Positions 23,753-32,155 of a stretch of 64,000 nucleotides of DNA are shown here, piece after piece. Location of the stretch: contig NZ_CP126268.1 of assembly GCF_003234795.2 (NCBI RefSeq), positions 1,054,001 to 1,118,000 of the forward strand, given 5' to 3'. Source of the DNA: Curtobacterium sp. MCLR17_032. GTDB lineage: Bacteria; Actinomycetota; Actinomycetes; Actinomycetales; Microbacteriaceae. The position numbers were made by a program, and so were the translations under genes. The notes below the pieces were generated by a model, which saw only the letters and a list, made by a program, of their open reading frames with translations, was not told where the DNA came from and searched no databases. How positions within the stretch are numbered: the first letter of the stretch is position 1; each line of letters opens with the position of its first letter.

Positions 23753-24425
23753 GTCTCACATCGTAGACGAGCCGGAGGGCACAGGCGCAACCCCCGACGC
23801 GGATCACCCTGATGCGGAACGCGGCGGTCCGGAACACCCCGACGACGCCGACCAGCGCCGCCTGGGGGAGCGCCTGCAGCGCCTCCGTACCGAGCGCCGC
23901 TGGAGCCTCACCGAGCTCGCCGAGGAGTCCGGCGTGTCCCGCGCCATGATCAACCGCGTCGAACGAGGCATCTCGAGCCCGACCGCGACGATCCTCGGCC
24001 GCCTGTCCGGAGCGTTCGGCCTCACCGTCTCGCAGCTCCTCGACGAGGCCCTCGAGCACGAGGTGCCCCGCACCAGCGACCCGGACGAGGCCCGCGGGAT
24101 CCAGCGCGCCGCCTCGGCCGACTCGTGGACCGACCCGGAGACCGGGTACCGCCGCCGTCCCCTGTCGAGCGCGGACTTCCCCGCCGACGTCACCGAGGTC
24201 CGCCTGCCCGCCGGCCGCGAGGTCGCCTACCCCGCCAGTGCCTACGCCTTCCTGCGGCACTGCATCTGGGTCGTCGACGGCACCCTCGAGCTGCAGGTCG
24301 GTGAGGCCACGACGCGGCTGGGCGCGGGCGACCGGATCGAGCTCGGCGAGCCCGCCGACGTCGTGTACCGCAACGCCGGCGACGAGCCGTGCCGGTACGT
24401 CGTCGTCGTGGTGCGGCAGCGCTGA
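23751..24425 (+). CDS. XRE regulator with a C-terminal cupin domain
   Basis: A 224-residue protein. After a charged ~35-residue lead, the HTH is LGERLQRLRTERRWSLTELAEESGVSRAMINRVERGISSPTATILGRLSGAFGL. A cupin (about 140-224: YAFLRHCIWVVDGTLELQVGEATTRLGAGDRIELGEPADVVYRN) is the small-molecule sensor. HTH-cupin proteins often control the neighbouring acetyltransferase or amine-utilisation gene, and here a GNAT is divergent with its start codon overlapping this one (shared CATG). A GGGAGGC-type terminator follows. Confidence 0.92.
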   Translation: MSHIVDEPEGTGATPDADHPDAERGGPEHPDDADQRRLGERLQRLRTERRWSLTELAEESGVSRAMINRVERGISSPTATILGRLSGAFGLTVSQLLDEALEHEVPRTSDPDEARGIQRAASADSWTDPETGYRRRPLSSADFPADVTEVRLPAGREVAYPASAYAFLRHCIWVVDGTLELQVGEATTRLGAGDRIELGEPADVVYRNAGDEPCRYVVVVVRQR

Positions 24426-24464
24426 CGGGAGGCCCGCCCCGGGTCCGGCACCGCGCCTCCCGTC
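24424..24464 (+). terminator. Terminator of the XRE-cupin gene
   Basis: Arms GACGGGAGGC (24424-24433) and GCCTCCCGTC (24455-24464) with a GC-rich 21-nt interior that can extend the stem; same arms as type B repeats. It begins within the stop codon. Confidence 0.65.
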
Positions 24465-24514
24465 CGCCCGTCGGCCGGGTCGTCGGACCGGTCCGTCCGC
24501 TGCGGACGCGGGAA

Positions 24515-24520
24515 TAGGAT
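24515..24520 (+). promoter_or_regulatory. -10 element of leaderless rpiB
   Basis: TAGGAT followed by 6 nt and the ATG at 24527. Confidence 0.6.
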
Positions 24521-24526
24521 CGGTCC

Positions 24527-25015
24527 ATGCGCATCCACCTCGGAACGGACCACGCCGGCCTCGAGTTCAACAAGACCCTCGCCACGCACCTGACCGGAGC
24601 GGGCCACGAGGTCGTCGACCACGGTCCGACCGCGTACGAGCCGCTCGACGACTACCCCTCGTTCTGCATCAACGCCGCGCACGCCGTGGTGCAGGACCAG
24701 CGGGCCGGCGTCCAGGCGCTCGGCGTCGTCTTCGGTGGGTCGGGCAACGGCGAGCAGATCGCCGCGAACAAGGTCGAGGGCATCCGGGCCGCACTGGTGT
24801 GGAACGAGTCGACCGCGGTCCTCGCCCGCCAGCACAACGACGCGAACGTCATCTCGATCGGGGCGCGCCAGCACACCGAGGAAGAGGCCATCCGCTTCGT
24901 CGACCTGTTCATCGCCGAGCCGTTCTCGGGCGAGGAACGGCACGCCCGCCGCATCGCGCAGCTCGCCGAGTACGAGCAGACGGGCACGATCGCCGGCAAG
25001 CAGGTCGACGCGTAG
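24527..25015 (+). CDS. rpiB: Ribose-5-phosphate isomerase B
   Basis: A 162-residue enzyme interconverting ribose-5-phosphate and ribulose-5-phosphate. IHLGTDHAGLEFNKTL is the RpiB/LacAB N-terminus and GVVFGGSGNGEQIAANKVEGIRAALVW contains the anion-binding GxGxG. The active-site base in mycobacterial RpiB is Glu75 rather than cysteine; GNGEQ here carries the equivalent Glu. ATG at 24527 with TAGGAT 6 nt upstream. Next to nei as in Rv2465c-Rv2464c. Confidence 0.95.
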   Translation: MRIHLGTDHAGLEFNKTLATHLTGAGHEVVDHGPTAYEPLDDYPSFCINAAHAVVQDQRAGVQALGVVFGGSGNGEQIAANKVEGIRAALVWNESTAVLARQHNDANVISIGARQHTEEEAIRFVDLFIAEPFSGEERHARRIAQLAEYEQTGTIAGKQVDA

Positions 25016-25066
25016 GAGCCGGCCGGGGGACACGACCCGTCAGCGGTACCGGGTAGAACTGGATCC

Positions 25067-25996
25067 ATGCCCGAGGGTCACTCCGTCCACAGGATCGCCA
25101 ACCAGTTCACCCGCCACTTCGTCGGCAAGCGCTGCGAGGTGTCCAGCCCCCAGGGCCGGTTCGCCGCGGGGGCCGCACAGCTGGACGGCAAGCAGTTGAT
25201 CGCCTCCCGGGCCGTCGGCAAGCAGATGTTCCTGGAGTTCGAGGACGACCTGTTCCTCCGGGTGCACCTGGGCCTGTACGGCGCATGGGACTTCGCCGGC
25301 GTGATCTCCACGGCCGAGGCGCTGTCGGACGACGACGACCGCGAGGAGTCGCTGTCCTCGATCGGTGCCCCGCGGCTCGCCCGCTACCGGATGGCCGAAC
25401 AGGAGAAGAACGAGGACCCGATCGAGGCGTTCCCGCCGGACCCGGTCGGCCAGGTGCGTGTGCGGCTGCTCACCGAGGACACCGTCGCCGACCTCCGCGG
25501 GCCGACCGCCTGTGTCGTCGAGGACCCGGCCGGCGTGCAGCGTGCGCTCGACAAGCTCGGTCCGGACCCGATGAACGACGACGGTCCCGAGGCCGAGAAG
25601 GTCTTCGTCGAGAACGTCCGGAAGCGCAACGTGGCGATCGGGCAGCTGCTGATGGACCAGTCCGTGGTGAGCGGCATCGGCAACATCTACCGCGCGGAGC
25701 TGCTGTTCCGGCAGCGCCTCGACCCGTACAAGGTGGGGAAGAAGATCACCGTCAAGCAGGCGAAGGCGCTCTGGGCGGACTGGTCGAAGCTGCTGCACGA
25801 CGGCGTCCGCGACGGCCTGATGCTGACGATGGACGGGCTGTCCGACGCCGACCACAAGAAGGCCCTGCGCTCCCGCAAGGACCGCCACTGGGTCTACCAC
25901 CGCCAGGGGGAGCCCTGCCGGGTCTGCGGCACCGAGATCCGGATCGCCGACATGGCCGGCCGCAAGCTCTACTGGTGCCCGAAGGACCAGAAGTAG
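25067..25996 (+). CDS. nei: Fpg/Nei-family DNA glycosylase with an altered zinc finger
   Basis: A 309-residue bifunctional base-excision glycosylase/AP lyase of the Nei1 type. The catalytic N-terminus is MPEGHSVHRIA (Pro2, Glu3). IGQLLMDQSVVSGIGNIYRAELLF is the helix-two-turn-helix (SGIGNIY). The zinc finger reads CRVCGTEIRIADMAG, then 6 residues and CPKD: spacing is C-x2-C-x16-C-x2-, but the fourth ligand is Asp instead of Cys. The body of the protein is otherwise intact. TAGAAC lies 7 nt before the ATG. Confidence 0.93.
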   Translation: MPEGHSVHRIANQFTRHFVGKRCEVSSPQGRFAAGAAQLDGKQLIASRAVGKQMFLEFEDDLFLRVHLGLYGAWDFAGVISTAEALSDDDDREESLSSIGAPRLARYRMAEQEKNEDPIEAFPPDPVGQVRVRLLTEDTVADLRGPTACVVEDPAGVQRALDKLGPDPMNDDGPEAEKVFVENVRKRNVAIGQLLMDQSVVSGIGNIYRAELLFRQRLDPYKVGKKITVKQAKALWADWSKLLHDGVRDGLMLTMDGLSDADHKKALRSRKDRHWVYHRQGEPCRVCGTEIRIADMAGRKLYWCPKDQK

Positions 25997-26003
25997 CCAG
26001 GAC

Positions 26004-27500
26004 CTACAGCGCGCGGTGGGTCCAGCGGCCGGCGACGGCCGTGGCCAGGACCGGCATCGTGCGGAGCGCGGCCGACGTCGCCGTGAGCGGGTCGGACGGC
26101 ACCAGGACCAGGTCGGCGACGTCACCGACGGCGACGCCGACGCGCCCGTCGGTGCTGCCCCGCCACGCGGCGAGCGCCGACATCCGCTGCTCCGGGTGCC
26201 ACGGGCTGCGGCCGTCGCGGTCCCGCCCGACGGCGGCGGCGAGCGCCACCCACGGGTCGAGCGGCGCGACGGGGGCGTCCGAGCCGAGCTGCATCCGGGC
26301 TCCGGCGCGCTCGAGGGACGCGAACGGGAACGCCCGGTCGGTGCGGCCCGCCCAGTGGTGGTCGGCGATGTCGCGGTCGTCCATCGCGTGCTCGGGCTGC
26401 ACCGAGGCGACGACCCCGAGCTGCGCGAACCGGGGGACGTCCTCGGGCAGCAGCAGTTGGGCGTGCTCGATCGTGCCGCGGGTGCCGACGGTCTCGAACG
26501 CGTCGAGGGCGAGCGTGACGGCGCGGTCGCCGATGGCGTGCACGGCGGGGACCAGTCCGGCGGCGACGGCACGGCGGAGGACGGGGACCAGGTCCTCGGG
26601 GGTCCAGGTGAGGAGCCCCGCGCCGTCCGAGGTGGCGGCGGTCCGGGTGCCGAGGGATCCGTCGGTGATCACCTTGAACGGCCCCATCGTCAGCAGCCCA
26701 CGGGTGCCCGGGACGACGTCGCCGGTGCGGAGGCCGCGGGCCACCACGTCGTCCAGCTCGCCCGGGTAGACCCCGGAGGCGACGCGGATGCCGTCCGTGC
26801 CGGCGGCGATCCGGCGCGCCCACCGGTCGAGTCCGAAGACCATCTCGAGGTCGACGACCCCGGTCACCCCGCGCTGGGCGGCGGCGTCGACCGCTTCCTC
26901 GACGGCGGCGTCGAGCAGCTCGTCGGGGACGCGGGACAGTGCGCCGGTGACGTCGAACGCGTCCTGTTCGCGGAGGACGCCGTCCGCCCCGGCGGGCAGG
27001 GCACGGCCGAGCAGACCGGCGAAGTGCGCGAGGGCACGCGTGTTGCACCAGACGGCGTGCAGGTCCGCGGCCACGACGACGACCGGGAGGCCCGCGGCGG
27101 CTCGGTCGAGCAACTCGCGTCGTGCGGGTGCGGGCCAGAGCCCGTCCCGGTAGCCGTGACCGACGAGGACGTGGTCCGGCAGCGCGGTCTGGGCGGCGTC
27201 GGCGAGGCGGTCGGCGGTCTCCTCGGCGGAGGTGCAGTCCTGGACGTCGACACGCTGCCGCATGAGCGCCCACTGGTCGAAGTGCACGTGGTGGTCGCGG
27301 AGGCCGGGGCCGAGCCAGGCGCCGTCGGCCTCGACGACCTCGACGTCGAGCACGGTGCCGGGCGGGACGTCGGCGGCGCGCGGCACGTCGACCGTCCCGG
27401 CGGGCCCGATCGCGGCGATCCGCCCGTCGACGACGAGCACGTCGGCCGGGGCGCCGGACGTCCCCACCCGCCGGACGGTGCGGAGCAGGACGACCGTCAC
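26004..27500 (-). CDS. Amidohydrolase 3 family protein (YtcJ-like)
   Basis: A 498-residue metal-dependent hydrolase. GAWLGPGLRDHHVHFDQWALMR has the HxH metal motif; MGPFKVITDGSLGTRTA, PAVHAIGDRAVTLAL, GTIEHAQLLLPEDVPRF and QLGSDAPVAPLDPW are the remaining motifs of the family, which includes YtcJ. The substrate is unknown; the amidohydrolase 3 group acts on amides or imides. The GTG start overlaps the PaiB-like gene's stop (GTGA), so these two genes are coupled. It converges on nei with only 7 bp between stops. Confidence 0.9.
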   Translation of the reverse strand: MTVVLLRTVRRVGTSGAPADVLVVDGRIAAIGPAGTVDVPRAADVPPGTVLDVEVVEADGAWLGPGLRDHHVHFDQWALMRQRVDVQDCTSAEETADRLADAAQTALPDHVLVGHGYRDGLWPAPARRELLDRAAAGLPVVVVAADLHAVWCNTRALAHFAGLLGRALPAGADGVLREQDAFDVTGALSRVPDELLDAAVEEAVDAAAQRGVTGVVDLEMVFGLDRWARRIAAGTDGIRVASGVYPGELDDVVARGLRTGDVVPGTRGLLTMGPFKVITDGSLGTRTAATSDGAGLLTWTPEDLVPVLRRAVAAGLVPAVHAIGDRAVTLALDAFETVGTRGTIEHAQLLLPEDVPRFAQLGVVASVQPEHAMDDRDIADHHWAGRTDRAFPFASLERAGARMQLGSDAPVAPLDPWVALAAAVGRDRDGRSPWHPEQRMSALAAWRGSTDGRVGVAVGDVADLVLVPSDPLTATSAALRTMPVLATAVAGRWTHRAL

Positions 27501-28144
27501 CGTGCCTCCCGCCCGTCGGCGTGGAGGTCCCCAGAGCGCACCCGCTCCATCTCGTCGGCCAGTGCCGGCGCCGCGTACGGCCCGTCGGCACGGAGGCCCG
27601 CGATCACCCGGTCGACGACCTCGGGTGCCTTGTTCTGGCTGAGCTTCGCACGCGCGTCGAACCGGGTGACCCGCAGTCGGATGCCGACGGTGCCGCGGGC
27701 GATGCGCCGGGCGGTGTCCTCGTCGACGTCGAGCGACACGGGGGACGGCATCGCCCGCTCGAAGTGGTCGACCAGGTCACCGAGGACCCGGAAGTTCTCG
27801 TCGTCGGACAGGATCTCCGGCGTGCCCCACAGGTGCGCGGTGGTGTGGTTCCAGGTCGGCACGAACTGTTCCGGCGGGTACCAGGCGGGGGAGACGTAGC
27901 CGTGCGGGCCCTGCACGACGACCAGGACCTCGTGCTGCCCGAGCTCGTGCGCGACCTCGTCCGGACGGCCGACGTGGGAGACCAGGAGGAGTTCGTCGTC
28001 GGCGCTCGGTTCGAGCAGGAACGGGTAGTGCGACGCCACCAGCCCCGCGGCCGTGTGCGACACGATCGTCGCCCAGGGGTTCCCGTCGATGAGCCGTCGG
28101 ACCTCGTCGACCTCGGTCATCAGGAAGGAGGGTGTGTGCCGCAT
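27497..28144 (-). CDS. PaiB-like FMN-binding protein
   Basis: A 215-residue flavin-reductase-like split-barrel protein. The N-terminus MRHTPSFLMTEVDEVRRLIDGNPWATIVSH and the segments LVSHVGRPDEVAHELGQ, GPHGYVSPAWY, FVPTWNHTTAHLWG and KLSQNKAPEVVDRVIAGL match the PaiB/Bacillus negative-regulator family, thought to bind FMN. The true role is unclear: the family is called a transcriptional regulator but its fold is that of a flavoprotein. The start at ATG 28144 gives the family N-terminus; the upstream frame is open. CACGCT lies 6 nt upstream. Confidence 0.9.
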   Translation of the reverse strand: MRHTPSFLMTEVDEVRRLIDGNPWATIVSHTAAGLVASHYPFLLEPSADDELLLVSHVGRPDEVAHELGQHEVLVVVQGPHGYVSPAWYPPEQFVPTWNHTTAHLWGTPEILSDDENFRVLGDLVDHFERAMPSPVSLDVDEDTARRIARGTVGIRLRVTRFDARAKLSQNKAPEVVDRVIAGLRADGPYAAPALADEMERVRSGDLHADGREAR

Positions 28145-28177
28145 GCGACGAGCGTGGCACATGCCAGGCTGTCCGGC

Positions 28178-29584
28178 ATGGAGAAGCGCGCTGCCTACGA
28201 GTCCGTCCTGCCCTACGTCCGCGAGTGGATCGCCTACAAGGTGTGGCAGCTGCGGTTGCCGGGCGTGCAGGTCGCCGTCGGGTTCGAGGGCCAGGAGCTC
28301 TTCGCCGACGCGTTCGGGTACGCGGACGTCGAGGCCGGCCGTCGGCTGACGAACGCCGACCTGTTCCGGATCGCCTCGCACTCGAAGACCTTCACGGCCA
28401 CCGCTCTGCTCCAGCTTGCCGACCAGGGTGCCCTGCGCCTCGACGACACCGTCGGCACGTTCGTTCCCGCCCTGGTCGAGGCCGCTTCGCCGATCGCCGA
28501 CGCCACGGTCCGTGAACTCATGGAGATGGGCGCCGGCGTCGTCCGCGACGGGGCCGACGGCGACCACTGGGCGCTGGCACACCCGTTCCCGGACGCCGAC
28601 GAACTGATCGCCCTCGTCGTCGCGGGTGGCGCGAAGGTGCCCGTCGGCTCGGCGTTCAACTACTCGAACCTGGGCTACGGCCTGCTCGGCCTGGTCATCG
28701 AGGCGGTCACCGGCACCAGCTACGCCGACCACGTCCGCACGGCGATCGCCGAGCCGCTCGGCCTCACCGGCACCGGCGCCGAGTTCGACCCGGCGCGCGA
28801 GGACGAGTACGTCGTCGGCTACACCGGCCTGCACACCGCCCGCACCCGGCAGCGTGTCCCGCACGTGACGACCGGGGCGCTCGCCGCGGCCACCGGGTTC
28901 CACGGCACCGCCTCGGACCTGGTCCGGTACTTCTCCGCACACGTTCCCGGCCGAGGCTCGCTGCTCTCCGACCACGCCAAGCGCCTGGCCCAGCGGAAGG
29001 CGTGGAGCGCCCTGGACAGCGACCCCGCCGCACGCGGCTACGGCGCCGGGTTCGTCGTCGACCGGATCAACGGCCGGGAGGTCCGTGGCCACTCCGGCGG
29101 GTTCCCCGGGCAGATCACGCAGTCCGTCTTCGACCCCGCGTCCTCGCTGGTCGTGTCGGTGCTGACGAGCAGCGCCACGGGTCCGGCGACGATGCTGGCG
29201 TACGGCATCGTGCACCTGCTCGACGCCGCCGCGGACGAGCACGCCCCCGGCACACCGGTGACGGCCGACGTCGACACCGACCGCTACACCGGACGCTTCA
29301 CCACGTTCGAGGGCATCACCGACATCGCCCGCGTCGGGGACCGGCTGCTGGCGATCGACCCGACGCAGCCCGTGCCGACCGAGTCGCCGGTGCGCCTGGA
29401 CGTCGTCGACGCCGACACGCTGCGGATGGCGTCGGGGAACCGGTTCGGGTCGATCGACGAGGACATCGTGTTCACCCGTGACGACTCCGGTGCGATCGTG
29501 TCGGTCCGGGGCGACAGCGGCATGACGCAGCGCCCGTGGTCGGTGCCGGCGGAGTCACCCGAGGTCGCCGCGGCGCTCGTCTGA
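28178..29584 (+). CDS. Beta-lactamase-fold serine hydrolase (LipP-like position)
   Basis: A 468-residue penicillin-binding-protein-fold hydrolase. The SxxK motif is in FRIASHSKTFTATALLQL, the YxN motif in FNYSNLGYGLLG and the HxG motif in VRGHSGGFPGQ. After about residue 370 there is a C-terminal lipocalin-like domain (RYTGRFTTFEGITDIARVGDRL). No signal peptide is present. It should be an esterase or peptidase; its position after nei matches M. tuberculosis lipP (Rv2463), a beta-lactamase-family esterase, by memory of that map. Divergent from paiB with a 33-bp gap. Confidence 0.88.
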   Translation: MEKRAAYESVLPYVREWIAYKVWQLRLPGVQVAVGFEGQELFADAFGYADVEAGRRLTNADLFRIASHSKTFTATALLQLADQGALRLDDTVGTFVPALVEAASPIADATVRELMEMGAGVVRDGADGDHWALAHPFPDADELIALVVAGGAKVPVGSAFNYSNLGYGLLGLVIEAVTGTSYADHVRTAIAEPLGLTGTGAEFDPAREDEYVVGYTGLHTARTRQRVPHVTTGALAAATGFHGTASDLVRYFSAHVPGRGSLLSDHAKRLAQRKAWSALDSDPAARGYGAGFVVDRINGREVRGHSGGFPGQITQSVFDPASSLVVSVLTSSATGPATMLAYGIVHLLDAAADEHAPGTPVTADVDTDRYTGRFTTFEGITDIARVGDRLLAIDPTQPVPTESPVRLDVVDADTLRMASGNRFGSIDEDIVFTRDDSGAIVSVRGDSGMTQRPWSVPAESPEVAAALV

Positions 29585-29628
29585 GCCCCGGGTCCACCGG
29601 TCTGCCGGAGTGGGCGGGGTGGTCGGCG

Positions 29629-30288
29629 TCAGCGGACGTCGGCCGTCTCCCACAGCCGTCGGGCACCGTCGCGGACCGGGCGGACCAGCGGCGGCACGAA
29701 CACCAGCACGGCGCCGACGAACGCCACGAACTGGCCGGCCTGCGGGATCGCGAACAGCCCGGTGAGCGCGTCCTGCGGCGGGATCCAGAGCGTGAAGAGG
29801 ACCGGTTCGACGACCGTCCACGCGAGCCACACGCCGGCACCGACGAGCACGGCCCAGGCAGCCACGCGGTGCACCCGCCCGCCAGCCGGACCCGTGCTGG
29901 TGGTGCTGGTGCCAGCTCCGGCTGCGGTGTCGGCCCTGGTGCGCAGCACGAGCAGGACCCCGAAGACGAAGAGCAGCGCCCGAGCCGCGATGAACAGCAC
30001 GGTGCCCACGGGCCACGCGCTGCTGGGCACGAACCCGGCGAGCGACCAGGTGAGCACGGCGAGGGCGAACCCGAGTAGGACGCGGTCCTGACCGCGGAGG
30101 GCCCGGACCGCCACCAGGGCGGCGGCGACGATGCCGACGGCCAGCACGGTCCGGAAGCCGAGCACGTACCGGTCCTCCTGCAGGTCGAGGGCGAACTGCA
30201 GCCAGTCGGACACGACGGCGAGCGCCGGGACGAGTGCGGCGACGACCGCGGCGAGTGCCGTCAGTCGGTCGCGTGTGGTGTCGTGCAT
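29629..30288 (-). CDS. Polytopic membrane protein of unknown function
   Basis: A 219-residue protein with six to seven hydrophobic stretches (for example LTALAAVVAALVPALAVV, VLAVGIVAAALVAVRAL, LFIAARALLFVFGVLLVL, VAAWAVLVGAGVWLAW, FVAFVGAVLVFVPPLV). There are no catalytic motifs and no signal for a family; one cytosolic Gly/Ser/Thr loop (TAAGAGTSTTSTGPAGG) lies in the middle. It converges on the serine hydrolase gene. The region 30289-30521 upstream holds only tandem repeats and the start of the kinase gene. Confidence 0.75.
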   Translation of the reverse strand: MHDTTRDRLTALAAVVAALVPALAVVSDWLQFALDLQEDRYVLGFRTVLAVGIVAAALVAVRALRGQDRVLLGFALAVLTWSLAGFVPSSAWPVGTVLFIAARALLFVFGVLLVLRTRADTAAGAGTSTTSTGPAGGRVHRVAAWAVLVGAGVWLAWTVVEPVLFTLWIPPQDALTGLFAIPQAGQFVAFVGAVLVFVPPLVRPVRDGARRLWETADVR

Positions 30289-30294
30289 GGTTCC

Positions 30295-30326
30295 CCCTCG
30301 AACTGTCCTGCCCTCGAACTGTCCTG
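30295..30326. repeat. Perfect 16-bp tandem duplication
   Basis: CCCTCGAACTGTCCTG twice in a row, just upstream of the minus-strand membrane protein gene. Confidence 0.9.
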
Positions 30327-30340
30327 CGTCGTGCTGTCCC

Positions 30341-30370
30341 CGGTGCGGTGCGGTGCGGTGCGGTGCGGTG
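30341..30370. repeat. Pentamer microsatellite (CGGTG)6
   Basis: Six tandem copies of CGGTG between the divergent membrane protein gene and histidine kinase gene. Confidence 0.95.
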
Positions 30371-30521
30371 CGTGCGGTCCGGTGTCGGAACTCTACACAT
30401 CACCGGTCGCCGCGGCCAGAGCCGTTCTCGGGCTGTGGAGAACGGGGGTAGGGACAACCCCACCACGGGTCCGGGAGGCGGCAGGATGGGACCGGGCCCG
30501 CTCCTGGGCGAGGCTCGATGC

Positions 30522-32126
30522 ATGACCGACACCGACCGGCTCGACCTGGCTCGCACCGTCCCCCTGGACGACGCCGTGCCCTCGCCCGACCATGCCGAGA
30601 CCGTCCCGCTCGACACCACGACACCGGAAGCGACCATCCCGATGCCCTCCGCCCCTGCACCCGGTCCTGGCGGGCCTCCCGGCGGCTGGGACGCGACCCC
30701 GCCCGTGACACTGGCCCCGCCGTCGAAGCCGACCGGGTCGACGCCCGGCGGGCGCGGTCCGGACGCCCCGATCCGCTCCGGCAGCGGAGGCAACGGTGGC
30801 AGTGGTGGCCGGGCGAGCGCCGGTGCCTTCTACCGAGAGGCCTGGCGTCGGTCGCCGCGGGACTTCGGCTACATGGCCCTCACCGCGGTGCTCCTCTGCA
30901 CCCTGTACTTCGCGTTCCCCGCGATCCTGGGCATCGGTGACCTCGGCTCCCGTGACGTGTTCAACCCGTTCACCCTGCTGCTGTTCTTCGTGGCGCTGTT
31001 CGTCGCCCGGTGGCTCGGCCAGTTCGAGAAGCTCCGGATGAGCTGGGCCGACCCACGGCCGATCCGCCCGGTGGACTGGACGCCGAAGTGGCAGCAGAAC
31101 TGGTGGACGCGCACCGGTTCGGCCGTCGCGAACCCGCACTACTGGCTGTACCTGCTGCACGCGGTCGTCGTCTACCCGCTCGCCGCCGTCGTGACCGTCG
31201 GTGCGGGGCTGCTGCTGGCCGTCGGGTTCCTCTGGCCGGTCGTCGTCGTCCTGGCCTACGTCATCGGCGGTCGCTACCTGCTCGACCCGAACGACATCGG
31301 CTCCGGTGCGGGCGTGCTCTTCCTCGCCCTGCTGTCGATGGCGGCGAGCGTCGTCCTCTTCCCGCTCTGGCTGCGCGGCTCGGTGCTCGCGCACTACTGG
31401 ATCGATCACGGTCTGCTCGGCGGCTTCCGGGCCGAGGTGCTCGAGGAGCGTGTGGCGGGCCTCCAGGCGTCCCGGGCCGGTGCGGTGACGGCCGAGGGGC
31501 AGGCGCTCCGGCAGATCGAGCGCGACCTGCACGACGGACCGCAGCAGCGACTCGTCCGACTGCGGATGGACCTGGCCGCGGCCGAGCGGTCGTTCGAGAA
31601 GGACCCGGAGCGGGCCAAGCGACTGATCGGCGAGGCCTCGGGGCACGCGCAGGACGCGCTCGACGAACTCCGGGCGCTGTCCCGCGGGTTCGCGCCGCCG
31701 ATCCTGCTCGACCGTGGGCTGGTCGCCGCACTCGAGGCGCTGTGCTCCCGCTCGCCGATCCCGGTCGGACTCGACATCCGCCTGCCTGACGGGCTGGAGC
31801 TCGCGACCGAGATCCAGCGGAACGTGTACTTCACGGTGAGCGAGCTGCTGACGAACACCGCGAAGCACGCCGGTGCCTCGGTGGCCGGGGTGTACCTCGG
31901 GCTGCTCGTCGACACCGCCGGCACCTGGTTCCTGACGGTCAGCGTCACGGACGACGGCCGCGGCGGAGCGACTGCACGCGAGGGGCACGGCATCGAGGGC
32001 CTGATGGGCCGGATGCGGGCCCTGGACGGCGAGCTGACCGTGTCCAGCCCGCTCGGCGGACCGACCGAGGCGACCGCGCGGATCCCGCTCGGCGCCCTGA
32101 ACGGCGTGCCCACCCCGCGCACGTGA
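30522..32126 (+). CDS. Sensor histidine kinase, NarL/HisKA_3 type
   Basis: A 534-residue kinase. The first ~95 residues are Pro/Gly/Thr-rich and cytosolic. Then come two groups of TM segments (about 110-170 and 205-290). The HisKA_3 dimerisation helix is QIERDLHDGPQQRLVRLRMDLA with the phosphoacceptor His near residue 337; the ATPase domain has TVSELLTNTAKHAGAS (N box) and VTDDGRGGATAREGHGIEGLMGRMRALDG (G boxes). It phosphorylates the response regulator encoded 29 bp downstream. I start at ATG 30522; an in-frame upstream ATG at 30486 would add MGPGPLLGEARC. GAGGCT sits 6 nt before 30522. Confidence 0.9.
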   Translation: MTDTDRLDLARTVPLDDAVPSPDHAETVPLDTTTPEATIPMPSAPAPGPGGPPGGWDATPPVTLAPPSKPTGSTPGGRGPDAPIRSGSGGNGGSGGRASAGAFYREAWRRSPRDFGYMALTAVLLCTLYFAFPAILGIGDLGSRDVFNPFTLLLFFVALFVARWLGQFEKLRMSWADPRPIRPVDWTPKWQQNWWTRTGSAVANPHYWLYLLHAVVVYPLAAVVTVGAGLLLAVGFLWPVVVVLAYVIGGRYLLDPNDIGSGAGVLFLALLSMAASVVLFPLWLRGSVLAHYWIDHGLLGGFRAEVLEERVAGLQASRAGAVTAEGQALRQIERDLHDGPQQRLVRLRMDLAAAERSFEKDPERAKRLIGEASGHAQDALDELRALSRGFAPPILLDRGLVAALEALCSRSPIPVGLDIRLPDGLELATEIQRNVYFTVSELLTNTAKHAGASVAGVYLGLLVDTAGTWFLTVSVTDDGRGGATAREGHGIEGLMGRMRALDGELTVSSPLGGPTEATARIPLGALNGVPTPRT

Positions 32127-32143
32127 GCGGACCACGTCGCCGC

Positions 32144-32149
32144 TAGGCT
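32144..32149 (+). promoter_or_regulatory. -10 element of leaderless response-regulator gene
   Basis: TAGGCT, then 6 nt, then the ATG at 32156. It gives the regulator its own promoter inside the kinase-regulator pair. Confidence 0.55.
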
Positions 32150-32155
32150 GACCGC

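Noticed and set aside
28178..29584. Serine hydrolase as a true beta-lactamase resistance gene
   Set aside because: It has SxxK, YxN and HxG but no signal peptide and a C-terminal lipocalin-like domain, which fits cytoplasmic esterases (LipP-like) better.
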